In this document: positions 58,134 through 64,000 of the stretch, one piece after another
Position numbering within the stretch: the first letter of the stretch is position 1
How the letters are laid out: each line of letters starts with the position of its first letter
Assembly (NCBI RefSeq): GCF_007923295.1
Contig: NZ_VOIR01000011.1
Location: 496,001 to 560,000, forward strand
DNA: 64,000 nt
Direction of reading: 5' to 3'
From: Agrococcus sediminis
GTDB taxonomy: Bacteria > Actinomycetota > Actinomycetes > Actinomycetales > Microbacteriaceae
Position numbers and translations under genes: made by a program
Notes under the pieces: generated by a model
Seen by the model: the letters and a program-made list of their open reading frames with translations, nothing else
Databases searched by the model: none
What the model was told of the DNA's origin: nothing

Positions 58134-58415
58134 ATGGCGAGCGAACTGGCAGCCGGGCTCGACGCCGAGGCGCAGCGCAAGATCATCAACCGGCTCCGCC
58201 GCGCCCACGGGCAGCTCGGCGCCGTCATCGCGGCGGTCGAGCAGGAGGCGCACTGCCGCGACATCGTGCAGCAGCTCTCCGCGGTCTCGAAGGCGGTCGA
58301 CCGGGCGGGCTTCCTCGTCGTCTCGACCGCGCTCCGCGAGTGCCTGACCGATCCCGAGGGCGACGACACCGCGCAGGTGGAGGAGCTCGAGAAGCTCTTC
58401 CTGTCGCTCGCCTGA
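58134..58415 (+). CDS. CstR-like persulfide-sensing repressor (CsoR/DUF156 family)
   Basis: A 93-residue all-helical DUF156 regulator: 'KIINRLRRAHGQLGAVIAAV' and 'HCRDIVQQLSAVSKAV' are the family core. Cys41 and Cys70 are 29 residues apart, as the two thiols of CstR. The position of the copper-binding His of CsoR (25 after the first Cys) is Ala66. The protein should therefore sense persulfide through a di- or trisulfide bond instead of Cu(I). GAAGGAAGC precedes the ATG. Two matching operators lie upstream and a third one at trxA. Confidence 0.88.
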   Translation: MASELAAGLDAEAQRKIINRLRRAHGQLGAVIAAVEQEAHCRDIVQQLSAVSKAVDRAGFLVVSTALRECLTDPEGDDTAQVEELEKLFLSLA

Positions 58416-58494
58416 CCGGGCCCGCTCGCCCGGCGGCGAAGCGCATCCGCACCCTTTGGTAGCATTGCGGTCGGCCTGCCTGACGGCGGGCCGA

Positions 58495-58583
58495 GGAGAC
58501 GTCGCATAGTCCGGCCTAGTGCACCACCCTGCTAAGGTGGAGTCCCCAATAGGGGACCGAGGGTTCAAATCCCTCCGTCTCCA
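58495..58583 (+). tRNA. tRNA-Ser(GCU)
   Basis: An 89-nt class II tRNA. The acceptor arm GGAGACG pairs with CGTCTCC (58576-58582), the anticodon loop CTGCTAA gives GCU for AGC/AGU codons, the variable arm is long (AGTCCCCAATAGGGGAC), and the T arm is GAGGGTTCAAATCCCTC. TAGCAT at 58460-58465 is the probable -10 box. Its 3' part is the likely attachment site of the following integrative element. Confidence 0.95.
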
Positions 58584-58590
58584 CGAAAAG

Positions 58591-58610
58591 AGCCCTTCGG
58601 GGCTTTTTTT
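58591..58610 (+). terminator. Rho-independent terminator after the tRNA
   Basis: AGCCC, loop TTCG, GGGCT, then seven T residues. This is the only classical T-tailed terminator I see in the window. Confidence 0.9.
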
Positions 58611-58697
58611 GTGTCATCCTACGGTTCACACGCGATTATCTGCGTCATATCGACCTCTCACGCAACTTCCTTGCGAGGCGGCAAGGGGTGCTTTCCG

Positions 58698-58721
58698 TTT
58701 CGTGTTGAGTTTCGTGTTGAG
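58698..58721. repeat. Tandem 12-bp repeat upstream of the integrase
   Basis: TTTCGTGTTGAG occurs twice, head to tail, 31 nt before the integrase start and just upstream of its TAGCAT -10 box. Short direct repeats near int genes often bind the integrase or an excisionase. Confidence 0.6.
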
Positions 58722-58751
58722 TGACCGCTCCTCGCGGGTAGCATCGGCACC

Positions 58752-60368
58752 GTGCCCCGCCCTCGCTCCTCGCAGCCCTCGACCTACCCCGTGACGGTCA
58801 AGAGTGCGAACGGACGCAAGCAGCGTGTGTGGAGGACTGTCCGCACCTACTACGTCGATGACAAGCCGAAGAAGGTCTCCGTAGACAGGAAGACCCCGCA
58901 GGCATCCATCGAAGCGTTCGAGCTCGCGTGGGCAAGGAAGCAGGTGGAGCTCGGACTGCTCCCTGCTTCTGAGCTGCCTGACGCTGCGAAGCCGAAGCCC
59001 CGCTCTGATGGTCGCCTCTACGGGAGCGTCATTGACGAGTGGTGGGAGGTGCGGAAGACGAAGGGGCGTGCGGAGGGGACGCTCAACGCTGACGAGAACC
59101 TCCTCAACCTCCACATCCGACCCGCGTTCGCTCATCGCACGCTCTCTGCCATCACCGAGGCGGACGTTCGCAAGTTCCTGAACGAGACGCTCACCGAGAA
59201 GGGCTTGGGCGGCTCCGTGAAGCGACGATGCTTCCTGACCGTCAGGGAGGTGTTCACCCATGCCATCCGACGTGGCTACACGACGACTGACCCGTGCCGG
59301 TGGATCGAAGCCCCCGTGTATGAGCCGGAGGTTCGCAACGCCGACAACTCGAAGCGGACGTGGATGCCCGAGCGGATGCTCGAGAAGATGCGAGGCACCA
59401 CGGAGGAGAGCTATTGGGTGATGGCGTTCCTCGGGCTGCGACAGTCTGAGCGGCTCGGTCTCGGTTGGTCATCCTTCGAGAACCTCGCCAACAGGAGGAA
59501 GACCGCGTTCGTCGCTGTGGACAGGCAGCTCGAGCGATACAAGGTCAAGGACGCCGCTGACAGCCCCACAGGGAAGGCAGAGTGGGGACTGCGGGTGAAG
59601 TGGGTCATGAAGACCAAGAACGGTGAGCGGACGTTCGCTCTCTCCGAAGAGGTCAGGGAAGCCCTCCTGCGATGGAAGAAGCAGCAGGACGAGTGGAAGA
59701 AGAGCGAGGGTTGGAAGCAGTCGGATGACGCTGCCATTGCTGACCTCGTGTTCACGAACCCTGACGGCACACCCATCAAGCACGTCGCTGACAACAAGGC
59801 GTGGCACAAGCTGTTCGACCGCTTCTCTGAGGAGGCGGTCAAGGCCGGCAGACGACCGTGGGCACAGGTTCGCGGTCACGACATGCGACACATCGCTGCC
59901 ACCATCCTCGCCAAGGAGGGTGTGCCTCCTCGTCACGCCACGAAGATCCTTGGTCACGGCACTGAGGCGATGACCTCGTATTACACGCACCTTGACGCGA
60001 GGGACACCATCGAGAGCGTGGGTGCTCTGACATCTGCCATCTTCGCCCGCTCCCTCAAGACGCTTGATGAGGAGGTCGCTGAGGGAGCCGTGGTGGAGAT
60101 ACCTGACGCGGTGAAGCAGCAGGTGAAGAAGACGAAGCGGAAGGTCGCTCCTGCCGTGGAGAAGGCAGAGCCTGCCTCTGTGGTCGAGCCTGCTTCTGTT
60201 CCCGCGATGGAGAGCGTCAGCGATGTGCTCCTCGCTCGGCAGCTCGAGGCTGTGCGGGACCGGATGAGCGTCAGCAACCCATCGCTGAATGACATCCCTG
60301 ACGCTGTGCTGATGCGGGCGGTTCAGCAGGCGATGGCAGACCTGACCTCCACCGACGCACTCAACTGA
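58752..60368 (+). CDS. Tyrosine-type site-specific integrase
   Basis: A 538-residue integrase. It has an N-terminal arm-binding region, a core-binding SAM-like domain ('RAEGTLNADENLLNLHIRPA'), and a catalytic domain with Arg in 'FLGLRQSERLGLG', 'GHDMRHIAATILAKEG' (His, Arg), 'ILGHGTEAMTSYYTHLD' (His, Tyr near residue 412). About 100 further residues, rich in Lys, Glu, Val and Pro, form an unusual tail not found in ordinary phage integrases. GTG 58752 follows TAGCAT by 7 nt. It should insert the element into the tRNA. Confidence 0.92.
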   Translation: MPRPRSSQPSTYPVTVKSANGRKQRVWRTVRTYYVDDKPKKVSVDRKTPQASIEAFELAWARKQVELGLLPASELPDAAKPKPRSDGRLYGSVIDEWWEVRKTKGRAEGTLNADENLLNLHIRPAFAHRTLSAITEADVRKFLNETLTEKGLGGSVKRRCFLTVREVFTHAIRRGYTTTDPCRWIEAPVYEPEVRNADNSKRTWMPERMLEKMRGTTEESYWVMAFLGLRQSERLGLGWSSFENLANRRKTAFVAVDRQLERYKVKDAADSPTGKAEWGLRVKWVMKTKNGERTFALSEEVREALLRWKKQQDEWKKSEGWKQSDDAAIADLVFTNPDGTPIKHVADNKAWHKLFDRFSEEAVKAGRRPWAQVRGHDMRHIAATILAKEGVPPRHATKILGHGTEAMTSYYTHLDARDTIESVGALTSAIFARSLKTLDEEVAEGAVVEIPDAVKQQVKKTKRKVAPAVEKAEPASVVEPASVPAMESVSDVLLARQLEAVRDRMSVSNPSLNDIPDAVLMRAVQQAMADLTSTDALN

Positions 60369-60438
60369 CTTTCATACGGCAGGGGAGACATCGACGGCTT
60401 CGGTAGGGTTCCGACGACCTGACCTTGGAAGGAACCCT

Positions 60439-60693
60439 GTGCGTATCTCAGAAGCGATAGAGCTGCTCCAACGAGCCAACCTCCCCGCTGACACGGAGGT
60501 GGTGATGGAGTTCCACGACATCGAGGATGTTGCTCACCGCTTGGATGTGACGACGGAGAGCCTCGAGCCGCTGTGGTCGCAGGTGGTGGAGCGATGGAAC
60601 CATTCCTCGCACGACCTGCTCACTCCTCTCGCAGACATCGCACTCACGGTCGCATCCGAGCAGGGTGTGACGCTCACGCCCGAGGACGTATAG
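60439..60693 (+). CDS. Unknown 84-residue acidic protein
   Basis: The product 'MRISEAIELLQRANLPADTE' and onwards is acidic and mainly helical. I do not recognise it. The beginning ('I.EAIELLQ.ANLP.DTEV') resembles the start of many small phage or plasmid proteins that form a strand-helix pair, but this is only a weak hint. GTG 60439 follows TTGGAAGGAACCCT, a good ribosome site. It lies behind the integrase and before a complex hairpin. Confidence 0.6.
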   Translation: MRISEAIELLQRANLPADTEVVMEFHDIEDVAHRLDVTTESLEPLWSQVVERWNHSSHDLLTPLADIALTVASEQGVTLTPEDV

Positions 60694-60713
60694 GAACGCT
60701 GTGACGCTGTAAG

Positions 60714-60783
60714 GCTCTGTGCGGCGTCAGAATCGCTGAGGCACACTCAGAGCGTGCCTGAACGGTAAAACGCCGCACAGAGC
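60714..60783. terminator. Nested inverted repeat between converging genes
   Basis: GCTCTGTGCGGCGT at 60714-60727 is exactly complementary to 60770-60783. Inside, AGGCAC (60739-60744) pairs with GTGCCT (60754-60759). The structure lies between the 84-residue gene and the converging recombinase; it may be a two-way terminator or a protein-binding region. Confidence 0.6.
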
Positions 60784-60806
60784 GGCGGAGAGCCGCCTGT
60801 GGGCTA

Positions 60807-61877
60807 TCAGCCCCCGAGGTAGTCCGTCTGAGCGTGACGCTCGACCGTGGAACGGTCATAGGAGCGGAGCGTTCCCATATCCCGGTGCCCCGACACGGCA
60901 GCGATGGATGCCTCCGGCACGCCTGCCTGCGAGGACAGGGTGATGAACGTGGCTCGGAGGCTGTGGGAGGAGAACGCCTCCGCTCCCTGAGCCGTCACGA
61001 TGCCCGCATCCGTCAGGTGCTTCCGCAGCAGGTGGGTGATGGTCAGGGATGCGACAGTGATGGGGTCGCTCGTCAGCCCGTGGGTGCCTCGGATGGTGGG
61101 GAACAGCGGCAGGTCAGGGTGTGAGGCCGGCGTGTAGGAGTGAAGCCCCTCCATCAGCGTGAGCCACAGTCGCAGATGACGGGTCGGGTCGAGGCGGTAG
61201 TTCGCGGACGATGCCACAGGGATGAACGCTCCCTCGCCCGTCTGATCGGTCTTGGAGTGGCGGATGTGGAGCAGGTAGCCGCCCGTGAGCCTCAGAGCGG
61301 GGGACACGTCACCGAGGGTAAGCAGGGCGATGTTGGAGGAGCGGAGAGCTCCTGCGATGCCGATGCTGAGCAGTGCCTTGTCGCGGATGCTTCGGAGCGT
61401 GTGCTTCTTGGAAAGGTAGGCGTAGAGGGCGGTGAGCTGCTCGACGGTGAGAGCCTGTGCCTTCCTCGGGTTGTGGGAGCGGAGCGTGCGTGCGGCTCCC
61501 TGCGTGAACGCCTTCACGGGTGCGGAGTGGAGCAGAGCCTCGAACCGAGGGTTGGTGCGGGAGGCATCCCACTTGAGAGCGGCGAGGTGCTTGTTCAGCG
61601 TGGAGAGGGTCTTGCCCTCGCTCATCAGCGTGTTCAGGTAGATGAGCACGCCTGCGATGTAGCCATCGGTGTCGATGGTGCCGTCCTCGAGGAACGGGTA
61701 TGCCTGCCGGTCGGTGTTGCGGACGAACGCCGCGTACTGAGCCACCACCGTCTCGTAGGCACGCCGGGTAGCGGGGGAGAGGGAAGCGTTGATGACCTCC
61801 ACCACGGCAGAGAAGTCGTTCGGCAGGAGGTCAAGCTCCTGAGGGACGAGCGGGGCGATGTCGGTGGTGTTCTCCAT
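60807..61877 (-). CDS. Second tyrosine recombinase
   Basis: A 356-residue recombinase with a core-binding domain ('LSPATRRAYETVVAQYAAFV', 'SEGKTLSTLNKHLAALKW') and a catalytic domain: Arg in 'GIAGALRSSNIALLTL', Lys in 'HIRHSKTDQTGEG', 'FSSHSLRATFITLSSQAGV', and 'VSGHRDMGTLRSYDRST' with the Tyr nucleophile. It resembles integrases of plasmids and transposon-like elements that recombine by themselves. ATG 61877 is chosen; an in-frame GTG at 61907 lies inside the inverted repeat and is less likely. Presence of two such genes in one element is unusual. Confidence 0.88.
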   Translation of the reverse strand: MENTTDIAPLVPQELDLLPNDFSAVVEVINASLSPATRRAYETVVAQYAAFVRNTDRQAYPFLEDGTIDTDGYIAGVLIYLNTLMSEGKTLSTLNKHLAALKWDASRTNPRFEALLHSAPVKAFTQGAARTLRSHNPRKAQALTVEQLTALYAYLSKKHTLRSIRDKALLSIGIAGALRSSNIALLTLGDVSPALRLTGGYLLHIRHSKTDQTGEGAFIPVASSANYRLDPTRHLRLWLTLMEGLHSYTPASHPDLPLFPTIRGTHGLTSDPITVASLTITHLLRKHLTDAGIVTAQGAEAFSSHSLRATFITLSSQAGVPEASIAAVSGHRDMGTLRSYDRSTVERHAQTDYLGG

Positions 61878-61904
61878 GCCCTGAACGCTGCCGGGGGCGG
61901 CTGA

Positions 61905-61954
61905 CACAAGTATCGGGAAGTTCCTCGTGAGAAGGAGACTTCCCGATACTTGTG
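61905..61954. repeat. 17-bp perfect inverted repeat upstream of the second recombinase
   Basis: CACAAGTATCGGGAAGT at 61905-61921 and ACTTCCCGATACTTGTG at 61938-61954 are exact mirror arms around a 16-nt spacer. It begins 28 nt upstream of the recombinase ATG. The size fits a recombinase core site (two inverted binding arms around a short crossover region) or a strong operator. Confidence 0.75.
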
Positions 61955-62055
61955 CAGGTTGCGGTCGGCTCAGAAGTCAGACGATGCGCTCCGTGAAGAC
62001 ACACGGTGGCGGGTGCGGGAAGTCAGCGTCGAGAACTTCGAGAACCTCCGCGTCA

Positions 62056-62673
62056 TCATGTGGCTCCAAGTACGTCAATGGGGTTCGTTTCCGCACGCTC
62101 GGCGGCACGCTTCGCAAGCCGCCTGCCACGCTCGTCACGAACCATCTCGAAGAGCTCGTAGCCTTCATCGTCGGGGTCGAATGGGTCGGCAAGGAGTTCT
62201 CGTGAGTTTCGGTCGAACTGCGTCCACGACAGTTTCGGGTTGAGCAGTCCGCTCATGCGGGTCTCCCACAGTCCGTTATTGACGAGGTCGATAAGAAGGT
62301 CACGCGGAACGTCGTCGCGCTCGGCAACCTTCGGCAGCACCGAGGTGTTCCCATCGCGTCCTCGCCAAGACGAGTACATGCCCCACAGGACATCAGCAGG
62401 GGTCTTCGGATTCTCCGCAAGATACTCGTCGATGAAGAAGCGGGGTCCTGCGTGGAAAATCGCTCGGAGCACAGTTGGACTCGTCACCCATCCCGCAGCA
62501 TCCTCGAGGAGTTCCCATACCAAGTCAGCGCCATACTCAGGCAGAGGTGGCAGTTCATCATCGGGCACATCCGCTACCGCGAAGTCGAGGTCAAAGTTCT
62601 CGCAGAGATGCTGAATCAGCTTTTCGTGAACGCGAGAGTAGGGAACAAGTTCCTGAGTGTTCGTCGCGCCCAT
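62056..62673 (-). CDS. Unknown 205-residue cargo protein
   Basis: A soluble acidic protein I do not recognise. The central part has repeated helical units with 'SPTVLRAIFHAGPRFFIDEY', 'KTPADVLWGMYSS' and 'DVPRDLLIDLVNNGLWETRM', in which 'TP..VL..L' and 'VP..LL..L' words recall variant leucine-rich or HEAT-like repeats seen in cargo of actinobacterial elements. Its ATG overlaps the stop of the upstream gene by one base (TAATG at 62675-62671), so both are made together. Confidence 0.65.
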   Translation of the reverse strand: MGATNTQELVPYSRVHEKLIQHLCENFDLDFAVADVPDDELPPLPEYGADLVWELLEDAAGWVTSPTVLRAIFHAGPRFFIDEYLAENPKTPADVLWGMYSSWRGRDGNTSVLPKVAERDDVPRDLLIDLVNNGLWETRMSGLLNPKLSWTQFDRNSRELLADPFDPDDEGYELFEMVRDERGRRLAKRAAERAETNPIDVLGAT

Positions 62674-63284
62674 TACGCTGCCGCCTTCCCGAGACGAGCG
62701 AACATCTCCGGCAGGTGTGCCTCTCCTCGCTCCGACATCGGGACGAACTCGGCACCGGCTGCCACAAGGGAAGCAACGCTCCGCGAGTCCTCGAGGCGAG
62801 CGCGCATCTGCTGAGCACCGAACTCCTCATTCAGCCGCCGGACGAGAGCCTCCACGCGAGGGTCACCGTCCGTGTAGTCGTGGATGTAGATGCCGACAGG
62901 CGTGGAGAGGGAGGTGAGCAGGGGTGCCTCCCCGACGCGGAACGAGACGGCTTCGACATCACCGATCACGAGGCTGATGCAAGCGTGACGCAGGGCTGTG
63001 GCGGAGATTTCTTGACCGAACTGTGCCTCGTAGAAGGCGGCGATCTTCTCCGCCTCGGGGAGGGGGCACAGCTCATCGAGGATCGTGGCGTTATCCAGCA
63101 CGAAGTCGTGACCATCGAGGTTGATGAGCACATGTGACGGGAGGTGAGCGGCTCGCTCGGGTCCGACAGGGCTGACCATCCCACTCTCCGTCCGCTTCAC
63201 GATGAGACCGGGCAGCTGAATAGCCATCGGGACGGCGCGAGCGAACTGACGCTTCACGGGGCGCTTGGACTTCTTCTTGGACAT
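62673..63284 (-). CDS. Unknown 203-residue cargo protein
   Basis: A protein without a family I can name. It begins with a very basic stretch 'MSKKKSKRPVKRQFARAVPM', followed by a mixed alpha/beta body that includes 'LINLDGHDFVLDNATILDEL' and 'VGIYIHDYTDGDPRVEALVR'. The basic head may touch nucleic acid. ATG 63284 follows GAAAGGAAACCCGA. It is the first gene of a two-gene unit with the 205-residue protein. Confidence 0.65.
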   Translation of the reverse strand: MSKKKSKRPVKRQFARAVPMAIQLPGLIVKRTESGMVSPVGPERAAHLPSHVLINLDGHDFVLDNATILDELCPLPEAEKIAAFYEAQFGQEISATALRHACISLVIGDVEAVSFRVGEAPLLTSLSTPVGIYIHDYTDGDPRVEALVRRLNEEFGAQQMRARLEDSRSVASLVAAGAEFVPMSERGEAHLPEMFARLGKAAA

Positions 63285-63783
63285 TCGGGTTTCCTTTCGG
63301 TGTTGGTTGTGGTCTCACCTCCTTCGGGTTGGCTTCTCGGCAGGTGCCGAGTTGCTTTCCTTGCTTGTTTGGCTTGACATACTCAGAATAGCCGGTAATG
63401 TTCTCGCACTCAAATGAAAACCGGGAACTACCTGACCCTTTGCCGGGTTTATGCCCGAAACACAAGGAATATCCGGCGATGATCACTTTTCGACTACTGC
63501 AATTCCGGGCGTGTCGCGGGCTTTGATGTCAGTGGGTGCCTTTACAGTTCGCGCTGCGACATCCGCGCGTTGTGGCGTGAGGGGCGCGCTTGGTTAGGCG
63601 CTGAATACTGCATCCAAGAAGTCTTCATCCCGCGCATGAGTTGCACGCAGGTCGCCGCCGACGCTGTCGGAACATGTGTGAGCGCTGACCTCTTACATCG
63701 GACGCCTCAGCGCAGGGCGCAAGTCGCCAATAGCATCGACCTGACGGGCGTGCCTACCTCGTCCAAGAGCGAGGGGAGCCGCG
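63285..63783. other. 499-bp region without a convincing gene
   Basis: This gap lies between divergent genes and is clearly more AT-rich than the rest. It holds an AAGGAGGTGAGACC ribosome-like site on the minus strand (about 63310-63324) that is not followed by a start codon at normal distance, and two similar words, GAATAGCCGGTAATG (about 63385) and GAATATCCGGCGATG (about 63467). Promoters of both neighbouring genes should be here; I cannot fix them. Confidence 0.5.
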
Positions 63784-64000
63784 GTGCCGCTGATCAAGAT
63801 TGTCTACTTCGATGAGGAGTCCGCCTCCGACCTGCTTGACATGACTGCGGGCGGCAAGGAGGAGACCTCCGTCGAGAAGATCAAGGAGCGGAGCGAAGCG
63901 CTCGAGGCGAAGGTGATGGTGAAGCTTCTCGGCAAGCTCAACCTCATGCCGTTCATCGGGGCGTCAGCCGAAGCCTCGGCGTCAGGCGGCACCTCTCGCT
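63784..64000 (+). CDS. DUF6414-like protein, truncated by the window end
   Basis: The first 72 codons of a gene cut off by the edge. It begins 'VPLIKIVYFDEESASDLLDM' followed by 'TAGGKEE'; the pattern 'I.YFDE.SA.D.L....GG' recalls DUF6414 proteins, a group of unknown function found mostly in accessory regions (assigned from memory). The remaining part has a basic helix 'ERSEALEAKVMVKLLGKLNL' and a small-residue stretch 'GASAEASASGG'. GAGGGGAGCCGCG precedes the GTG. Confidence 0.5.
   Translation, partial: MPLIKIVYFDEESASDLLDMTAGGKEETSVEKIKERSEALEAKVMVKLLGKLNLMPFIGASAEASASGGTSR

Larger units (their letters stand above)
58560..64000. mobile_element. Left part of an integrative element in tRNA-Ser(GCU)
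   Basis: An integrase gene begins 169 bp past the tRNA, and everything from about 58600 to the window end uses clearly more A/T at third codon positions (TCT, ACT, GTT and ACA are common) than the genes before it. Cargo comprises a second tyrosine recombinase, several unknown genes and a DUF6414-like gene. No structural phage or conjugation gene is seen within the window. The left limit is assumed to be in the 3' half of the tRNA; the right limit is not included. Confidence 0.75.

Noticed and set aside
58134-58415. Copper-responsive CsoR
   Set aside because: The copper-ligand histidine is replaced by Ala66, and no copper transport gene is in the locus; the neighbours are sulfur enzymes.
63091-63486. 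131-residue frame on the minus strand with an upstream AAGGAGGTGA
   Set aside because: The ribosome-like site lies within that frame, not before its start, and most of the frame is a shadow of the 203-residue gene.
63570-63815. 81-residue open frame
   Set aside because: It lacks a ribosome site, has no recognisable pattern and overlaps the well-supported start of the DUF6414-like gene.
58600-64000. Prophage
   Set aside because: No capsid, tail, terminase or lysis gene is visible in the part within the window; only integration functions and unknown cargo are seen.

Overview
The window looks like a chromosome segment of a very GC-rich Gram-positive actinobacterium, most likely of the Microbacteriaceae (an Agrococcus-like genome would fit; this is inference from gene content and style). 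Signs are the dense 'ggatgcg/gcatccg' words, many GTG starts, DUF3073, DUF3817, DUF4190 and DUF2510 proteins, paired crcB genes, an LCP-family protein and a PurSQL-type purine pathway. Many single genes carry a TANNNT-like -10 box only 6-7 nt before the start codon, so leaderless transcription seems to be the normal mode here.

Layout. 1-10 kb: a maleylpyruvate-isomerase-like gene (cut by the window edge), a GNAT acetyltransferase, chorismate mutase, small membrane and SRPBCC proteins, and purine genes purL, purQ, purS, purC and purD with a secreted-type zinc peptidase between them. 10-19 kb: envelope proteins, an AtoE-type fatty-acid permease, a calcium-type P-type ATPase interrupted by an in-frame amber codon, two membrane proteins and purF. 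19-28 kb: SDR dehydrogenase, kbl-tdh threonine catabolism, purM, DUF4190 proteins, sdaA serine dehydratase, DUF3073 and the crcB pair. 28-40 kb: RND exporter, DUF2510 protein, a repeat-rich DEAD-box RNA helicase with a structured leader, recQ, an S4 RNA-binding protein, a CitE-like lyase and CsbD. 40-53 kb: drug-type MFS exporter, VanY-like and CapA-like lipoproteins, phosphoglucomutase, a PLP decarboxylase, pheA, a YeeE-TusA thiosulfate module, a lipid-kinase-like gene, serS, a HAD phosphatase and tRNA-Ser(UGA).

53-58.5 kb: an LCP ligase followed by a compact sulfide/persulfide locus: DUF2892 protein, thioredoxin, exported rhodanese lipoprotein, DUF4395 protein, cytosolic rhodanese, a CstB-like metallo-beta-lactamase/rhodanese fusion and a 37-residue six-cysteine protein. 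A CsoR/CstR-family repressor is divergently encoded. Three near-identical 16-bp palindromes of the form ATACCCC-NN-GGGGTAT tie these genes into one regulon; two lie between the repressor and the main operon, and one covers the thioredoxin promoter. The repressor keeps two cysteines but lacks the copper-binding histidine, so it is best read as a persulfide sensor.

58.5-64 kb: tRNA-Ser(GCU) followed at once by a tyrosine integrase and genes with visibly less GC-biased codons: a second tyrosine recombinase with a 17-bp inverted repeat just upstream, three proteins of unknown function, and a DUF6414-like gene cut by the window end. This is read as the left end of an integrative element lodged in the tRNA gene; its far end is outside the window.
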